64,000 nucleotides of DNA. Source: Saxidomus purpurata. Lineage: Eukaryota > Mollusca > Bivalvia > Venerida > Veneridae. Below the pieces are notes generated by a model that was not told where the DNA came from, ran no database searches, and saw only the letters and a list, made by a program, of their open reading frames with translations. Below, one piece after another: positions 33,326-45,125 of the stretch. Numbering within the stretch: the stretch's first letter is position 1; each line of letters starts with the position of its first letter. Location of the stretch: positions 10,460,915 through 10,524,914 of the forward strand of contig JAFMSR010000003.1 in assembly GCA_022818135.1 (NCBI GenBank), in the 5' to 3' direction. A program made the translations under genes and the position numbers.

Positions 33326-35961
33326 TAATAAAATCTTGTTAATTTAATTTTAGCTATAACAACAGACTATGCATTTTTCTACATTTAGCTTCGTTTTGTC
33401 AAATGGTGCACGCACACATGCACGAAGTTTACGGATGGAGTTTTTTACTTACGGAGCTGTCGTATTCCCCTTTCTGTCTATCGAGACGACACTAAGAGGG
33501 AATTGGCGGCTTTTGTTTTTTGTAATTTTATGGTAAATTTCCGTGGTGTTTTTGTATCACTAAAAGGTTTGTTAAATCTGTAATGTCATCAGTCAAAATT
33601 GACTCTAACTTTAAAAAATTACAAATTTGAAATCCTAATTCGAACAGGACGTTTTGATGTTTTTACGAGTGCGTTGAAGAAAATAACATAAATGTGGGAC
33701 TTATTTTAAAAAATGCACTTAGTTGATGTTCAAAGTCATGTTCTAGGAAAAGGAAAGAAGCAAAAGTGATGTACAAACGAGATAAAAATGAAAGTTACCT
33801 TTTAAAGAAAGGTACGCCTGTTATCACTCAAATACATCCAGTTGAAGTGAAATTAGCAAAATATTAATCGACTTAAACTTACAATAATCAAAGCACTGCA
33901 AGCATGGAAATACTTTTTTCATCATTTAACCGTTTGATATGTAGTTAATACAAAATGTACTAGCAATTCAACTCTGATATTCTGGTCATGTTGTGAACAC
34001 GATAATGAACAAAATAGGTTAAAAAATTGCTTTTTACATTACTTGTGAAGCAATGTTTTGTCCAACTTACATTATAAATAATACCACTACGGTTACTGTT
34101 CGTGATAAAACATTTCACTTTTGAAATAATTTCAGAAAGGACCAGCACTATTTATTACTGTAAGGTACCCAGCTCTCAATTTTATTTTAGCAAAAAAAAA
34201 TTGAAAAGTTCCAACATCCCCTTGCAGCTGGACGTTCATTGTGAATATATATAAATAGGGCCAGCACTTTTTGTCAAGAATTTCAAAATTTACGTCATAG
34301 CTATACATAGAATCTCCCTCGCTTTCTTGTGGTCATGTTTTCAAATTGAAATAATATAATATAGAAATTATTTTTGTATTGGACAAGCAGTTTCTGACAT
34401 TAGGTTAGTAAAAGGTTTCCATTTAAACCTTAATTAAAATACTTTCGCTTCCTTATGGTCATAAGTTTAGGAAACAAATTGATATGAAGGACTTTGATAC
34501 ATGTCCATAAAATGAACATATCTCAACATATATTTTGAAAGCAGACAAACAGTTCCTAATACATGTACATTTATTTAACTTTAACTTAGACACGGTAGTC
34601 ATTTTTTGTACAAGTATACCCAGATAAACATTTCATAAATGCTTCGAACATCAATTAATTACTGTAAAGATTTTGAATTGACCACCCTTGTTGCCACGGA
34701 AATTAGTCATTTGCACAGACGACCTAAATTAATTTTAAAGATATTTTGCCATCTATTGAGCATGTCTGAAAATTGGCTGAATTTTCCAAATCGAGGTCAT
34801 ATTTTTACATTTTTCACATGTCCTCATAATTGAATATCTAGATATATCGGACTAATCGAAACACAATTTATTATGTATTTACATTTATATTTTGGGGCAT
34901 GACGTTTGTCAGACGTTATTCCTTTAATTTATATCTGGTTGAAATTAGCGTATTTCTCTATACAAGTATTTCGAGTATGGAACATATCTATTCTAATTAC
35001 TTTCTATAGAAAACCCCGTGAATGTAATACAAATTGCAATGTAAACAATTTTATAAAAATTACATGGTAGCAAAAAAGTTTTCTAGAAATAAACTTAATC
35101 CAGACAAAATAATCGACCAACAAATTCCGTCGTCTTCAGTCAGGGAAATTCCATTAAAAAGACCCTATCGGACACTACAAACTACCTGTTAGGTACTGGC
35201 CTCCTTAGCAACCAGTGACTTCCCCTTGGAACAAGTGAATACCTTAGCAACCAGTGAAAATGTGTGTAAGTCTGGCAGTTGTTGTCTCCACGTTTTGATG
35301 GTGTTTGGGAAATACTGTATATATTTTGTCCTCTTACAATTTTAAGGAAATACATTTTCCCACTCTTTACGGGATAAACTTCTTCAGGATATAAAAGAGT
35401 TTGAACATTCCATATTGATTTTTCATTGTTCGTTAGATACACAGATGTGCAGTATAGCATTTTTATTTAAATGCTTATGAAATAAATGCAAAAACTGTGA
35501 ACATTCCATATTGATTTGTCATTGTTCGTGTATTTGCCATACCGGGCCGATTGGTCAAAATCCAAGATGGCGGTCAAAATGGCAACCAAAATAATAGAAA
35601 ATCGCTTTATTTCAATATCTGTCACAGATGCAGATTCACACATCCAAGTTAAACTACTTTACACTTTTTTCATATAATGCACATTTTGTTTTTTTGAAAG
35701 TAAGTGCATATTTGCCACAGATATACTACTTAGATGAAATTGCACGGGTAAAATGCAGCAAAAAATTGTATTTTAGTCACTTTTTTGTGTAGATCGTTTT
35801 TTTCTTCAATTTGGTGCATTTTTAACATGATCATAGTAAATAGACAATTGTAATCATGTGATTCAAAGGACACTATTATATAACAGTGTAATGAAATAAG
35901 CAAGAAATGTTTAACAATGATTATCATCTAAGCGTCAAATTAGTGTTTTTCCATTCCATCC
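33326..35961. other. Non-coding interval with minor duplications
   Basis: No gene. A short direct duplication 'gaacattccatattgattt' occurs at 35401 and 35498. 'ccaagatggcggtcaaaatg' near 35561 is a common dispersed-repeat motif. Confidence 0.45.
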
Positions 35962-36684
35962 CAAAACGCGGATTTTAAATATGTCAGCACCAGGCGATGG
36001 GATAAACAACCCGGTAGCGGAATACAGGCAGTATTATCGTTACATGATATTCTCAAAAGTGATTTGCTTTAATCAGGTGCATAGGTATAGAATATGAAGA
36101 AATTTGTTTTGAATAAGCACAAAAACTTAAATAACGCATGTTGCCATGGTAACGCAAAGAACCATTTAAACACTAACGAAAGGAAATTATATAAGGTTTA
36201 CATTTAATTGAATATTTACAAAACTGTTTTTGCATAAAAATACAATTGAAAAACTTTATAAATTAAATAATAAAATCAGTAGACATCCAATACTATATTT
36301 ACACTTATTTGCATAATAGCTTACATTGAATATGAATTCACCGCTTGAGAACGCAATGACAATTCTGTGGGCAATTAATTCAATTTCACAAAGTTTTGTA
36401 GTGATCTAAGAATATGAAAATGATCTAAACGTTAAGTTAGACTTATTCTCGAAAGCACTTTCAAAACGGATATTTTCAACCGTTTTAAAAGAAATGTCGT
36501 ATAATCTGGATATGACAAATTTCGGTTATTTGCACAGAAAGCCACTGTTGTCAAAGTATTTGAAATTATTGTATATAAGGTTCATTTTTTGAATGCCAAA
36601 TTAAATAATAATTTACGTAAAAATAGTCCGGCAGCTATCAAAGATAAGCGGTGAAGGATTAGGATTGTTGGACGTATCTCAACC

Positions 36685-36915
36685 CGAGGATGGGATTTCC
36701 TTATCCACAACTCAATGGACATGGTAGATTTTTTTCTCGCCTTTTTAATCGTATTTTCACAAAAGTAAGAAGAAATAGACCTAATTGTATATACAGGATG
36801 GGGATGAAAAAATGAAAATCAACTTTTTCTCGAATTTTATTTCAAACCTGCTATAGATGGATGGATAGAAAATGGTCTTACTAAGAAAATGAACACAAAT
36901 AACCCTATGTTTATT
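36685..36915 (+). repeat. Dispersed repeat, inverted copy at 43518-43732
   Basis: 'gatgggatttccttatccac', 'aatggacatggtagattt', 'atcaactttttctcga' and 'aataaccctatgtttat' reappear in the same order on the minus strand at 43518-43732. Non-coding, family unknown. Confidence 0.7.
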
Positions 36916-38265
36916 TAAAAAAAAAATACAGTCATTTTTTTATTTGTATGTGATGTACTGACTGCTTATACTTTACGTAAAAATAATCTGGCAGCGATGA
37001 GAGATAAGCGGTGAAGGATAAGGGTATATATGACCGGTAATGCATGGAATTATGTTTCTCATAGGTGAGAAAGCTAATGCTAAATAAAGAATATAGGATA
37101 AAAGTATTGAATATCATTCAAAGTTTAGAAGATCATTCCATTCTCTTTTGTTGTGTTGTGTCAATATTTGTTGACTTTTCGGAAATTTCAGGCCTACAAC
37201 GTTTCTCGGTAAAAACAGACGAAACCTTGGTTATAATTATAGACCTTGAGAAAATATAGAAAAACTTACATAGAAAATTTTATAACATCTCATAATTGCA
37301 AAAAAAAGCATATTTTTGTCATATATCATATATAAAATAACTTTGTTCAAAACTGTAATGGAAACGATAAAAAAGTTGTTGATCCCTGAACACTGTTACC
37401 TTTTCTTTGATAACATTCCAAAAGGTTTTTTTCACAAAACTTACTCAGAACAGTCCAGTCAGCCCAGTAGAGCAATACTGTTATTTGTTATTGAATTAAC
37501 ATGTTAAGAGAAAAATGTCGTATTATTCTAAATGAAAGTCAGATATTAACGACACATTCGTTTCAGTGTAACTCAACATTTTAAGGATTTACTTCTGATA
37601 ATTACTCGCTGTAAAACCACTTATTCATGCATAAGTACTGACAAAATTAACTGGTAAAACTGATTCTGACAAACTTTAATTCTTTAAATGAATAAACATA
37701 AGTGGAGCATGTTACTGAGTAATTACTTTTTAGTATTTTCGTAAAAACTAGGACCACACATAACAATTAATCATCTTGCACATTGGTTAGGGTGATTGTG
37801 CTGATGATTTATACGTCGGGGATGAAACACTGTAATTGGGTCAAATGAGATTAAAAGTTAAGTGGCACATCACAACTTTTTAACCAGTATGACGTAAGGT
37901 TGCGATCAAGTCACAAAATTAATTCAAAAGAATTGTTTTTAATGCGCTATTAAACAAATTTAAATCAAATCATCATCAAATGAAAATTGGTTAGTATGCT
38001 TGTATTGGTGATTTCTGTTGTGTCATGTGATGTCAAGAACGAGGTTTCCTAGTCAAATCACAAGGAACCCTTGTGAACAATATTTAGAATGCACCTTTCA
38101 CTTTGGGTATGTAATTAATCGGACACAGCTCAGATCAATCTACATGAAAGTTTTATTACCTTCCGAAATGGCCATATCAAGTAATGTGGTCAAGGATGAC
38201 GCTTAAAACACAGAAGATGCTTTAAGAACATGCAAGAAATGAGTTTTGCCCAGTTATTCCTCTTA

Positions 38266-38496
38266 TGCCTTGGTCACATATACGTACGATGTCCGTACGT
38301 TTAACACAATCGTACGATTCCACTAACTTTTAAAATCCGTACGGTCTCCGTACAATCGTAGCTTCTGGTCACATGCCTAAGAGTCCCGTACGACCTTTTT
38401 GATGATGTAATTGTAGATATACGCACGGACATCACAGACAGGTCGTGCGGAGCTTGGAAGGAGCTCGGACGTACCTCGTTCGATGTACGTGTGTTT
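38266..38496 (+). mobile_element. MITE, 5' part, cut by the gap (first allelic copy)
   Basis: Same sequence as the start of the MITE at 41299: TTA then 'tgccttggtcacat' and CGTACG-rich text. It is truncated by the N run. Confidence 0.7.
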
Positions 38497-38996
38497 NNNN
38501 NNNNNNNNNNNNNNNNNNNNNNNNNNNNNNNNNNNNNNNNNNNNNNNNNNNNNNNNNNNNNNNNNNNNNNNNNNNNNNNNNNNNNNNNNNNNNNNNNNNN
38601 NNNNNNNNNNNNNNNNNNNNNNNNNNNNNNNNNNNNNNNNNNNNNNNNNNNNNNNNNNNNNNNNNNNNNNNNNNNNNNNNNNNNNNNNNNNNNNNNNNNN
38701 NNNNNNNNNNNNNNNNNNNNNNNNNNNNNNNNNNNNNNNNNNNNNNNNNNNNNNNNNNNNNNNNNNNNNNNNNNNNNNNNNNNNNNNNNNNNNNNNNNNN
38801 NNNNNNNNNNNNNNNNNNNNNNNNNNNNNNNNNNNNNNNNNNNNNNNNNNNNNNNNNNNNNNNNNNNNNNNNNNNNNNNNNNNNNNNNNNNNNNNNNNNN
38901 NNNNNNNNNNNNNNNNNNNNNNNNNNNNNNNNNNNNNNNNNNNNNNNNNNNNNNNNNNNNNNNNNNNNNNNNNNNNNNNNNNNNNNNNNNNNNNNN
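38497..38996. other. Assembly gap, 500 N
   Basis: Exactly 500 N. It sits between two near-identical 2.5-kb copies. Open frames crossing it are meaningless. Confidence 0.98.
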
Positions 38997-41529
38997 CAAA
39001 ACGCGGATTTTAAATATGTCAGCACCAGGCGATGGGATAAACAACCCGGTAGCGGAATACAGGCAGTATTATCGTTACATGATATTCTCAAAAGTGATTT
39101 GCTTTAATCAGGTGCATAGGTATATAATATGAAGAAATTTGTTTTGAATAAGCACAAAAACTTAAAATAACGCATGTTGCCATGGTAACGCAAAGAACCA
39201 TTTAAACACTAACGAAAGGAAATTATATAAGGTTTACATTTAATTGAATATTTACAAAACTGTTTTTGCATAAAAATACAATTGAAAAACTTTATAAATT
39301 AAATAATAAAATCAGTAGACATCCAATACTATATTTACACTTATTTGCATAATAGCTTACATTGAATATGAATTCACCGCTTGAGAACGCAATGACAATT
39401 ATGTGGGCAATTAATTCAATTTCACAAAGTTTTGTAGTGATCTAAGAATATGAAAATGATCTAAACGTTAAGTTAGACTTATTCTCGAAAGCACTTTCAA
39501 AACGGATATTTTCAACCGTTTTAAAAGAAATGTCGTATAATCTGGATATGACAAATTTCGGTTATTTGCACAGAAAGCCACTGTTGTCAAAGTATTTGAA
39601 ATTATTGTATATAAGGTTCATTTTTTGAATGCCAAATTAAATAATAATTTACGTAAAAATGGTCCGGCAGCTATCAAAGATAAGCGGTGAAGGATTAGGA
39701 TTGTTGGACGTATCTCAACCCGAGGATGGGATTTCCTTATCCACAACTCAATGGACATGGTAGATTTTTTTCTCGCCTTTTTAATCGTATTTTCACAAAA
39801 GTAAGAAGAAATAGACCTAATTGTATATACAGGATGGGGATGAAAAAATGAAAATCAACTTTTTCTCGAATTTTATTTCAAAACTGCTATAGATGGATGG
39901 ATAGAAAATGGTCTTACTAAGAAAATGAACACAAATAACCCTATGTTTATTTAAAAAAAAATACAGTCATTTTTTTATTTGTATGTGATGTACTGACTGC
40001 TTATACTTTACGTAAAAATAATCTGGCAGCGATGAGAGATAAGCGGTGAAGGATAAGGGTATATATGACCGGTAATGCATGGAATTATGTTTCTCATAGG
40101 TGAGAAAGCTAATGCTAAATAAAGAATATAGGATAAAAGTATTGAATATCATTCAAAGTTTAGAAGATCATTCCATTCTCTTTTGTTGTGTTGTGTCAAT
40201 ATTTGTTGACTTTTCGGAAATTTCAGGCCTACAACGTTTCTCGGTAAAAACAGACGAAACCTTGTTTATAATTATAGACCTTGAGAAAATATAGAAAAAC
40301 TTACATAGAAAATTTTATAACATCTCATAATTGCAAAAAAAGCATATTTTTGTCATATATCATATATAAAATAACTTTGTTCAAAACTGTAATGGAAACG
40401 ATAAAAAAGTTGTTGATCCCTGAACACTGTTAACTTTTCTTTGATAACATTCCAAAAGGTTTTTTTCACAAAACTTACTCAGAACAGTCCAGTCAGCCCA
40501 GTAGAGCAATACTGTTATTTGTTATTGAATTAACATGTTAAGAGAAAAATGTCGTATTATTCTAAATGAAAGTCAGATATTACGACACATTCGTTTCAGT
40601 GTAACTCAACATTTTAAGGATTTACTTCTGATAATTACTCGCTGTAAAACCACTTATTCATGCATAAGTACTGACAAAATTAACTGGTAAAACTGATTCT
40701 GACAAACTTTAATTCTTTAAATGAATAAACATAAGTGGAGCATGTTACTGAGTAATTACTTTTTAGTATTTTCGTAAAAACTAGGACCACACATAATAAT
40801 TAATCATCTTGCACATTGGTTAGGGTGATTGTGCTGATGATTTATACGTCGGGGATGAAACACTGTAATTGGGTCAAATGAGATTAAAAGTTAAGTGGCA
40901 CATCAAAACTTTTTAACCAGTATGACGTAAGGTTGCGATCAAGTCACAAAATTAATTCAAAAGAATTGTTTTTAATGCGCTATTAAACAAATTTAAATCA
41001 AATCATCATCAAATGAAAATTGGTTAGTATGCTTGTATTGGTGATTTCTGTTGTGTCATGTGATGTCAAGAACGAGGTTTCCTAGTCAAATCACAAGGAA
41101 CCCTTGTGAACAATATTTAGAATGCACCTTTCACTTTGGGTATGTAATTAATCGGACACAGCTCAGATCAATCTACATGAAAGTTTTATTACCTTCCGAA
41201 ATGGCCATATCAAGTAATGTGGTCAAGGATGACGCTTAAAACACAGAAGATGCTTTAAGAACATGCAAGAAATGAGTTTTGCCCAGTTATTCCTCTTATG
41301 CCTTGGTCACATATACGTACGATGTCCGTACGTTTAACACAATCGTACGATTCCACTAACTTTTAAAATCCGTACGGTCTCCGTACAATCGTAGCTTCTG
41401 GTCACATGCCTAAGAGTCCCGTACGACCTTTTTGATGATGTAATTGTAGATATACGCACGGACATCACAGACAGGTCGTGCGGAGCTTGGAAGGAGCTCG
41501 GACGTACCTCGTTCGATGTACGTGTGTTT
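38997..41529 (+). repeat. Copy 2 of the 2.5-kb direct duplication (likely allelic contig start)
   Basis: Starts at the first base after the gap and matches copy 1 to its last base before the gap. After 41529 the sequence continues uniquely. See copy 1. Confidence 0.93.
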
Positions 41530-42031
41530 GTTCGGCGCTCGTACGGTGCCCGTACAAAGTCCGCACGGTGTTTGTACAAGAATAAACCAGTTCGGCGATA
41601 GTTTCTAATTTTCAGCTAGAATCGTCAAGATTGCCGTATAGGGCCCGTACGGTGAACGTAACGTCGTACAGGCCTCGTGCGGACATCGCAAGTTCCCCAC
41701 CCGGGGTCCGTAGTATCGTACGAACATCGTACGTTGACCGTTCTTCTCCCCTACGGGCCTCGCTGGGTCTCAAATCCGCAAGGATATCCTGCGATGCCCG
41801 TACGACCTCTACCGGGGTCCTTGCGGTGCCCGTACGGGGCCAATGCGAGCTGCTCTCGACTTCATAAATTACTACGATCTATGCGAGAACTCGGGAGATC
41901 AGTGAAAGTCCCCGAGTCCTCTACGATGCTCACAAGAGTCAACGATGTCCGTGCGGACTCAGTGCGATTTTGCAAAATTTCGACCGAAAACATACTCGTA
42001 CGGAGCTCGTAGCGTTAATGCGACCAGGGTA
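41299..42031. mobile_element. CGTACG-rich MITE with TTA target duplication (Harbinger-like)
   Basis: About 733 bp. The left end 'tgccttggtcacat' and the reverse-complemented right end 'taccctggtcgcat' match at 11 of 14 positions. TTA flanks both ends (41296-41298 and 42032-42034). The interior repeats 'cgtacg'-type palindromes and 'gtccgtacggt' units, is much more GC-rich than its surroundings and has no transposase. A 3-bp TTA duplication is a known feature of PIF/Harbinger; the superfamily is inference. Arg-rich open frames within it are shadows. Confidence 0.6.
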
Positions 42032-43260
42032 TTAGTGACAGGTAATAATGATTATATATCCAACAGAAAGTGGGGATTTTCAGTTTTTGACAAGGATAGT
42101 CAAAACAGTTTTAACAGATTTTCTCTATATTTAGTAGGAATAGAACGGTTATACAGATTCTTATACTTTGGTTATAAGAATGCCAATGTTCATTAGTTTA
42201 ATAGTAAAAATCAATGATTAATGTCTTATTTTAAATATGAGAAAAGTGTGAACGGTAAAATTATTTTAAATGAATCAAGGAGCGAGACAGCATGTACAAT
42301 ATATGCCTTAACATCTTTCACAAGCGTTAATTGTTATACTGAAATACCCACTAAGTTGCCTTCCAATTTCTCTATTTATCAATATAGGAGTTAAACAAAT
42401 AAAATACAAAATTATAAATTCTTACCTATTTAATATGTGTTATGTGGTGGAAATGCATATATTTACCTTACAATTAGATATCGAGTACAGGTACTTTTCG
42501 GTATGAAATTTATATAATATAGGCTATCTTTTTTTCAATTCCGTTGCATACTGCATATATGCACCACTGAACAATACGTAACCACATGCGTTACAGTAAA
42601 CTTGCACAAGGTTAGTATGATACTAGGTTATCTTACTATGCAAAACTTTAAACTTTGGCAGGATATTGGGTTACTCCTTGAAGACTTACTTTTGAATAAC
42701 GAACAGTGTGAATCAGAACATGGTCTGCACTAACTGCAAAGACAGGGTAAGTTGTTGTCAGCATGGTATGAGTTAAAACGTATCGGAACGAAATTCGTAT
42801 GTAGTCTTATACGTTTGAATTTTATATTCTTTCAGCAGAAATAAGTGACTGACAGAAGCCAAGATTTGAACCTGTGGATACAGTTGACTAGACCACACTG
42901 CTGTATACACAATCATACTACAGTAGGTGTTTGAATGGAAGTATCATTGTATAGTCACTGAACAACAAACAATATAATTTTATTTTCTCGATTACTGAGT
43001 GTAGTGTAAATAGTTGCAGATTCTGCTCAGACATTCATTTACTAACCATAACACCAGTTTTTATGTTTACTGAATTTGTTTCATCTGTTGCCAGTCATCA
43101 ACATTTGACTTGTCTCATCTGTCAGAAGAAAATGAAGTGTTCAGTCAGTGTTTTTGTTTAAAATAAAAACTATCTATAGTAAAATATGTTCTAAATAAAA
43201 TAAGAAAAACAGTACAATACAGGCGGATTCCGTTTTTGCAACAATATAGCACGGGAGGTT
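42032..43260. other. Non-coding interval
   Basis: No gene. Contains a possible minus-strand tRNA-like SINE head at 42845-42915 ('gtggtctagtcaac' and box B 'aggttcaaatcttgg'). Confidence 0.4.
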
Positions 43261-43285
43261 TAACAACGCGGGAGCAATAAATCCA

Positions 43286-43376
43286 TGCCGCATCACGCAG
43301 CATATGATTGTAGATACGGCATATATGCCGCGTGTCATTTGCGAGATTCGACAAATACCATGCCGCGTGACGCGAT
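43286..43376. repeat. GC-rich 'atgccgc' palindromic cluster (left)
   Basis: 'catgccgcatcacgcagc', 'gcatatatgccgcgtg' and 'catgccgcgtgacgcg' lie in AT-rich surroundings. Related text, 'catgccgcataacgccgcg' and 'cacgcggcatcacgcggcg', is at 44397-44440. They may be ends of an unclassified element of about 1.1 kb. Confidence 0.4.
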
Positions 43377-43517
43377 GTAAAGGATTAATTTTTCCTTTAA
43401 GAATTAATGCCTTTTGTACAATGTACAAAATGTACATGTAATTTTATAAAAGGTTTATAAGATACAGTTTTATAGGATTTTTTCATCAGTTACTGCAGTT
43501 TACTATTCTCCGAGTAA

Positions 43518-43732
43518 GATAAACATAGGGTTGTGTGTATTCATTTTCGTAGTTAGATCATTTTCTATCCATTTTCAGTTTTGAAGTAAACTTGGAGAAA
43601 AAGTTGATTTCCATTTTTTCAATCCCCATTCTGTATTTATACTTATTCCTTCTTACTTGCGTGAAAATGCGATTAAAATGGCGAGAAAATAAATCTACCA
43701 TGTCCATTAGGTTGTGGATAATGAAATCCCAT
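43518..43732 (-). repeat. Dispersed repeat, inverted copy of 36685-36915
   Basis: Minus-strand text 'gggatttcattatccacaac', 'ggacatggtagattta' and 'aatcaactttttctcc' parallels 36685-36915. Confidence 0.7.
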
Positions 43733-44396
43733 TCGCATGTATTTCAGCGTTCTTTTACAGTAAATGATACTCAGTTCTGTCGTTATTCTTTTAAGCATCC
43801 TCTTTAATCAGCAACATTTAAAGTGATCACGATGCTTTAATATTATTTTCAACCTTTGTCTTCTTGGAAGTACACTGTCATTCAATGTAGTATTTGTCGA
43901 TCTCTGTACATGTATTAAGATAATAACATAAAGTTATATACAATTTTCACTATGGAAAAATTACAGACGGGGAATATAACACATAATTTGATAATTTTTA
44001 AACTCATGATACTAGCCTAACTATACGATTGCCAAGGTAATAATCTAAATGTAAAATAAATGTAAAGATACACATTTCACAAAGTTGAACGATTTCAAAC
44101 AGTTAGAAAAAAACATTAATATGGAAAATAATTGAATTGAAGTAACAATTTATTCCAAATAGTCGTATGGGGTGAGGTATTACTTTTTCATCTCACATTT
44201 TTAAAACACGTTTCTACATACATGGATTCATGGTTACTAAAACTTAATAACTAAATACATTTAAGACTGAACATTTATTGGTTACAATCTGGAATACATT
44301 GTACATCATTATTGCAAAACACAGTTTTATACATGTGTACAATACAATGTAGTACATTTTTATTATTTCATCGCTCTTACCTGTATAGAAAATTAC

Positions 44397-44440
44397 ATGC
44401 CGCATAACGCCGCGACACGCGGCATCACGCGGCGAGACTC
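44397..44440. repeat. GC-rich 'atgccgc' palindromic cluster (right)
   Basis: See 43286-43376. It directly precedes the minisatellite. Confidence 0.4.
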
Positions 44441-44457
44441 GTTGTCGCGCTTGATTC

Positions 44458-44936
44458 TGTAGTTATATCATTTCGTTCTGTACATATGTCATTATGTTCT
44501 TTAGTAAAATCATTTGAGCATAATGACATATGTAGAGAACGAAATGTTATAACTACAGAGCATAATGACATATGTACAGAACGAAATGTTATAACTACAG
44601 AGCATAATGACATATGTACAGAACGGAATGTTATATCTACAGAGCATAATGACTTATGTACAGAACGAAATGTTATAACTACAGAGCATAATGACATATG
44701 CACAGAACAAAATGTTTTAACTACAGAGCATAATGACATATGCACAGAACGAAATGATTTAACTACAGAGCATAATTATGACATATGCACAGAACGGAAT
44801 GTTATCACTACAAAGCATAATTACATTATGTACAGAACGAAATGTTATAACTACAGAACATAATGACAAATGCACAGAACGAAATGACTTAACTACAGAA
44901 CATAATGACAACTGCTCAGAACGAAATGATAAAAGT
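44458..44936 (+). repeat. 42-bp minisatellite with one inverted unit at its edge
   Basis: About ten direct units from 44519, each near 'cataatgacatatgtacag' plus 'aacgaaatgttataactac' plus 'agag'; later units diverge and vary from 42 to 45 bp. One unit at 44458-44500 is in reverse orientation and separated by an 18-bp spacer, so a hairpin of about 42 bp can form. The period is a multiple of three, so both strands appear open as a 14-residue repeat; I see no other sign of coding. Confidence 0.85.
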
Positions 44937-44949
44937 CATCAGAAGACAG

Positions 44950-45125
44950 CTATGGCGTTTCATATTTGTGCTAAGGTGCATTATTTTTAAATACCAAAAC
45001 TTTTGCTTTTAATTAAAAAAACAATCTTTATACTTACCATTAATGGCTGATTCTGTAGTACATATTTATATAGATTTTTCAGAACATTTATTCAAAGATC
45101 TTTTTTATGCACCTTATAAACTATT
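44950..45125 (+). repeat. Dispersed repeat, direct copy at 49340-49615
   Basis: 'gcttttaattaaaaaa', 'cttaccat', 'ggctgattctgt' and 'agatcttttttatgca' recur in the same order at 49340-49615, where the spacing is longer. Confidence 0.6.

Larger units (their letters stand above)
35962..38496 (+). repeat. Copy 1 of a 2.5-kb direct duplication abutting a gap (likely allelic contig end)
   Basis: Near-identical to 38997-41529, with scattered single-base and homopolymer-length differences (for example 'tataga' versus 'tatata' near 36085). The copy ends exactly where the N run begins. It contains no gene. Inside it, 'aagcggtgaagga' plus its surroundings occur twice (36613-36665 and 36972-37026). Confidence 0.93.

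Noticed and set aside
35182..35460. 92-codon minus-strand frame with HWLLR repeats
   Set aside because: Reflects a short duplicated 'gcaaccagtga' DNA motif; no homologue.
38301..39132. Frames crossing the second N run
   Set aside because: Consist almost entirely of unknown residues.
41631..42196. Arg-rich proteins in the MITE
   Set aside because: Produced by repeated CGTACG text; no homologue or gene context.
44458..44936. CRISPR array
   Set aside because: Units are contiguous with no unique spacers, and the genome is eukaryotic.
44486..44990. Secreted or structural repeat protein encoded by the minisatellite
   Set aside because: Open in both strands because the period is a multiple of three; no initiator context, splice signals or conserved flank.
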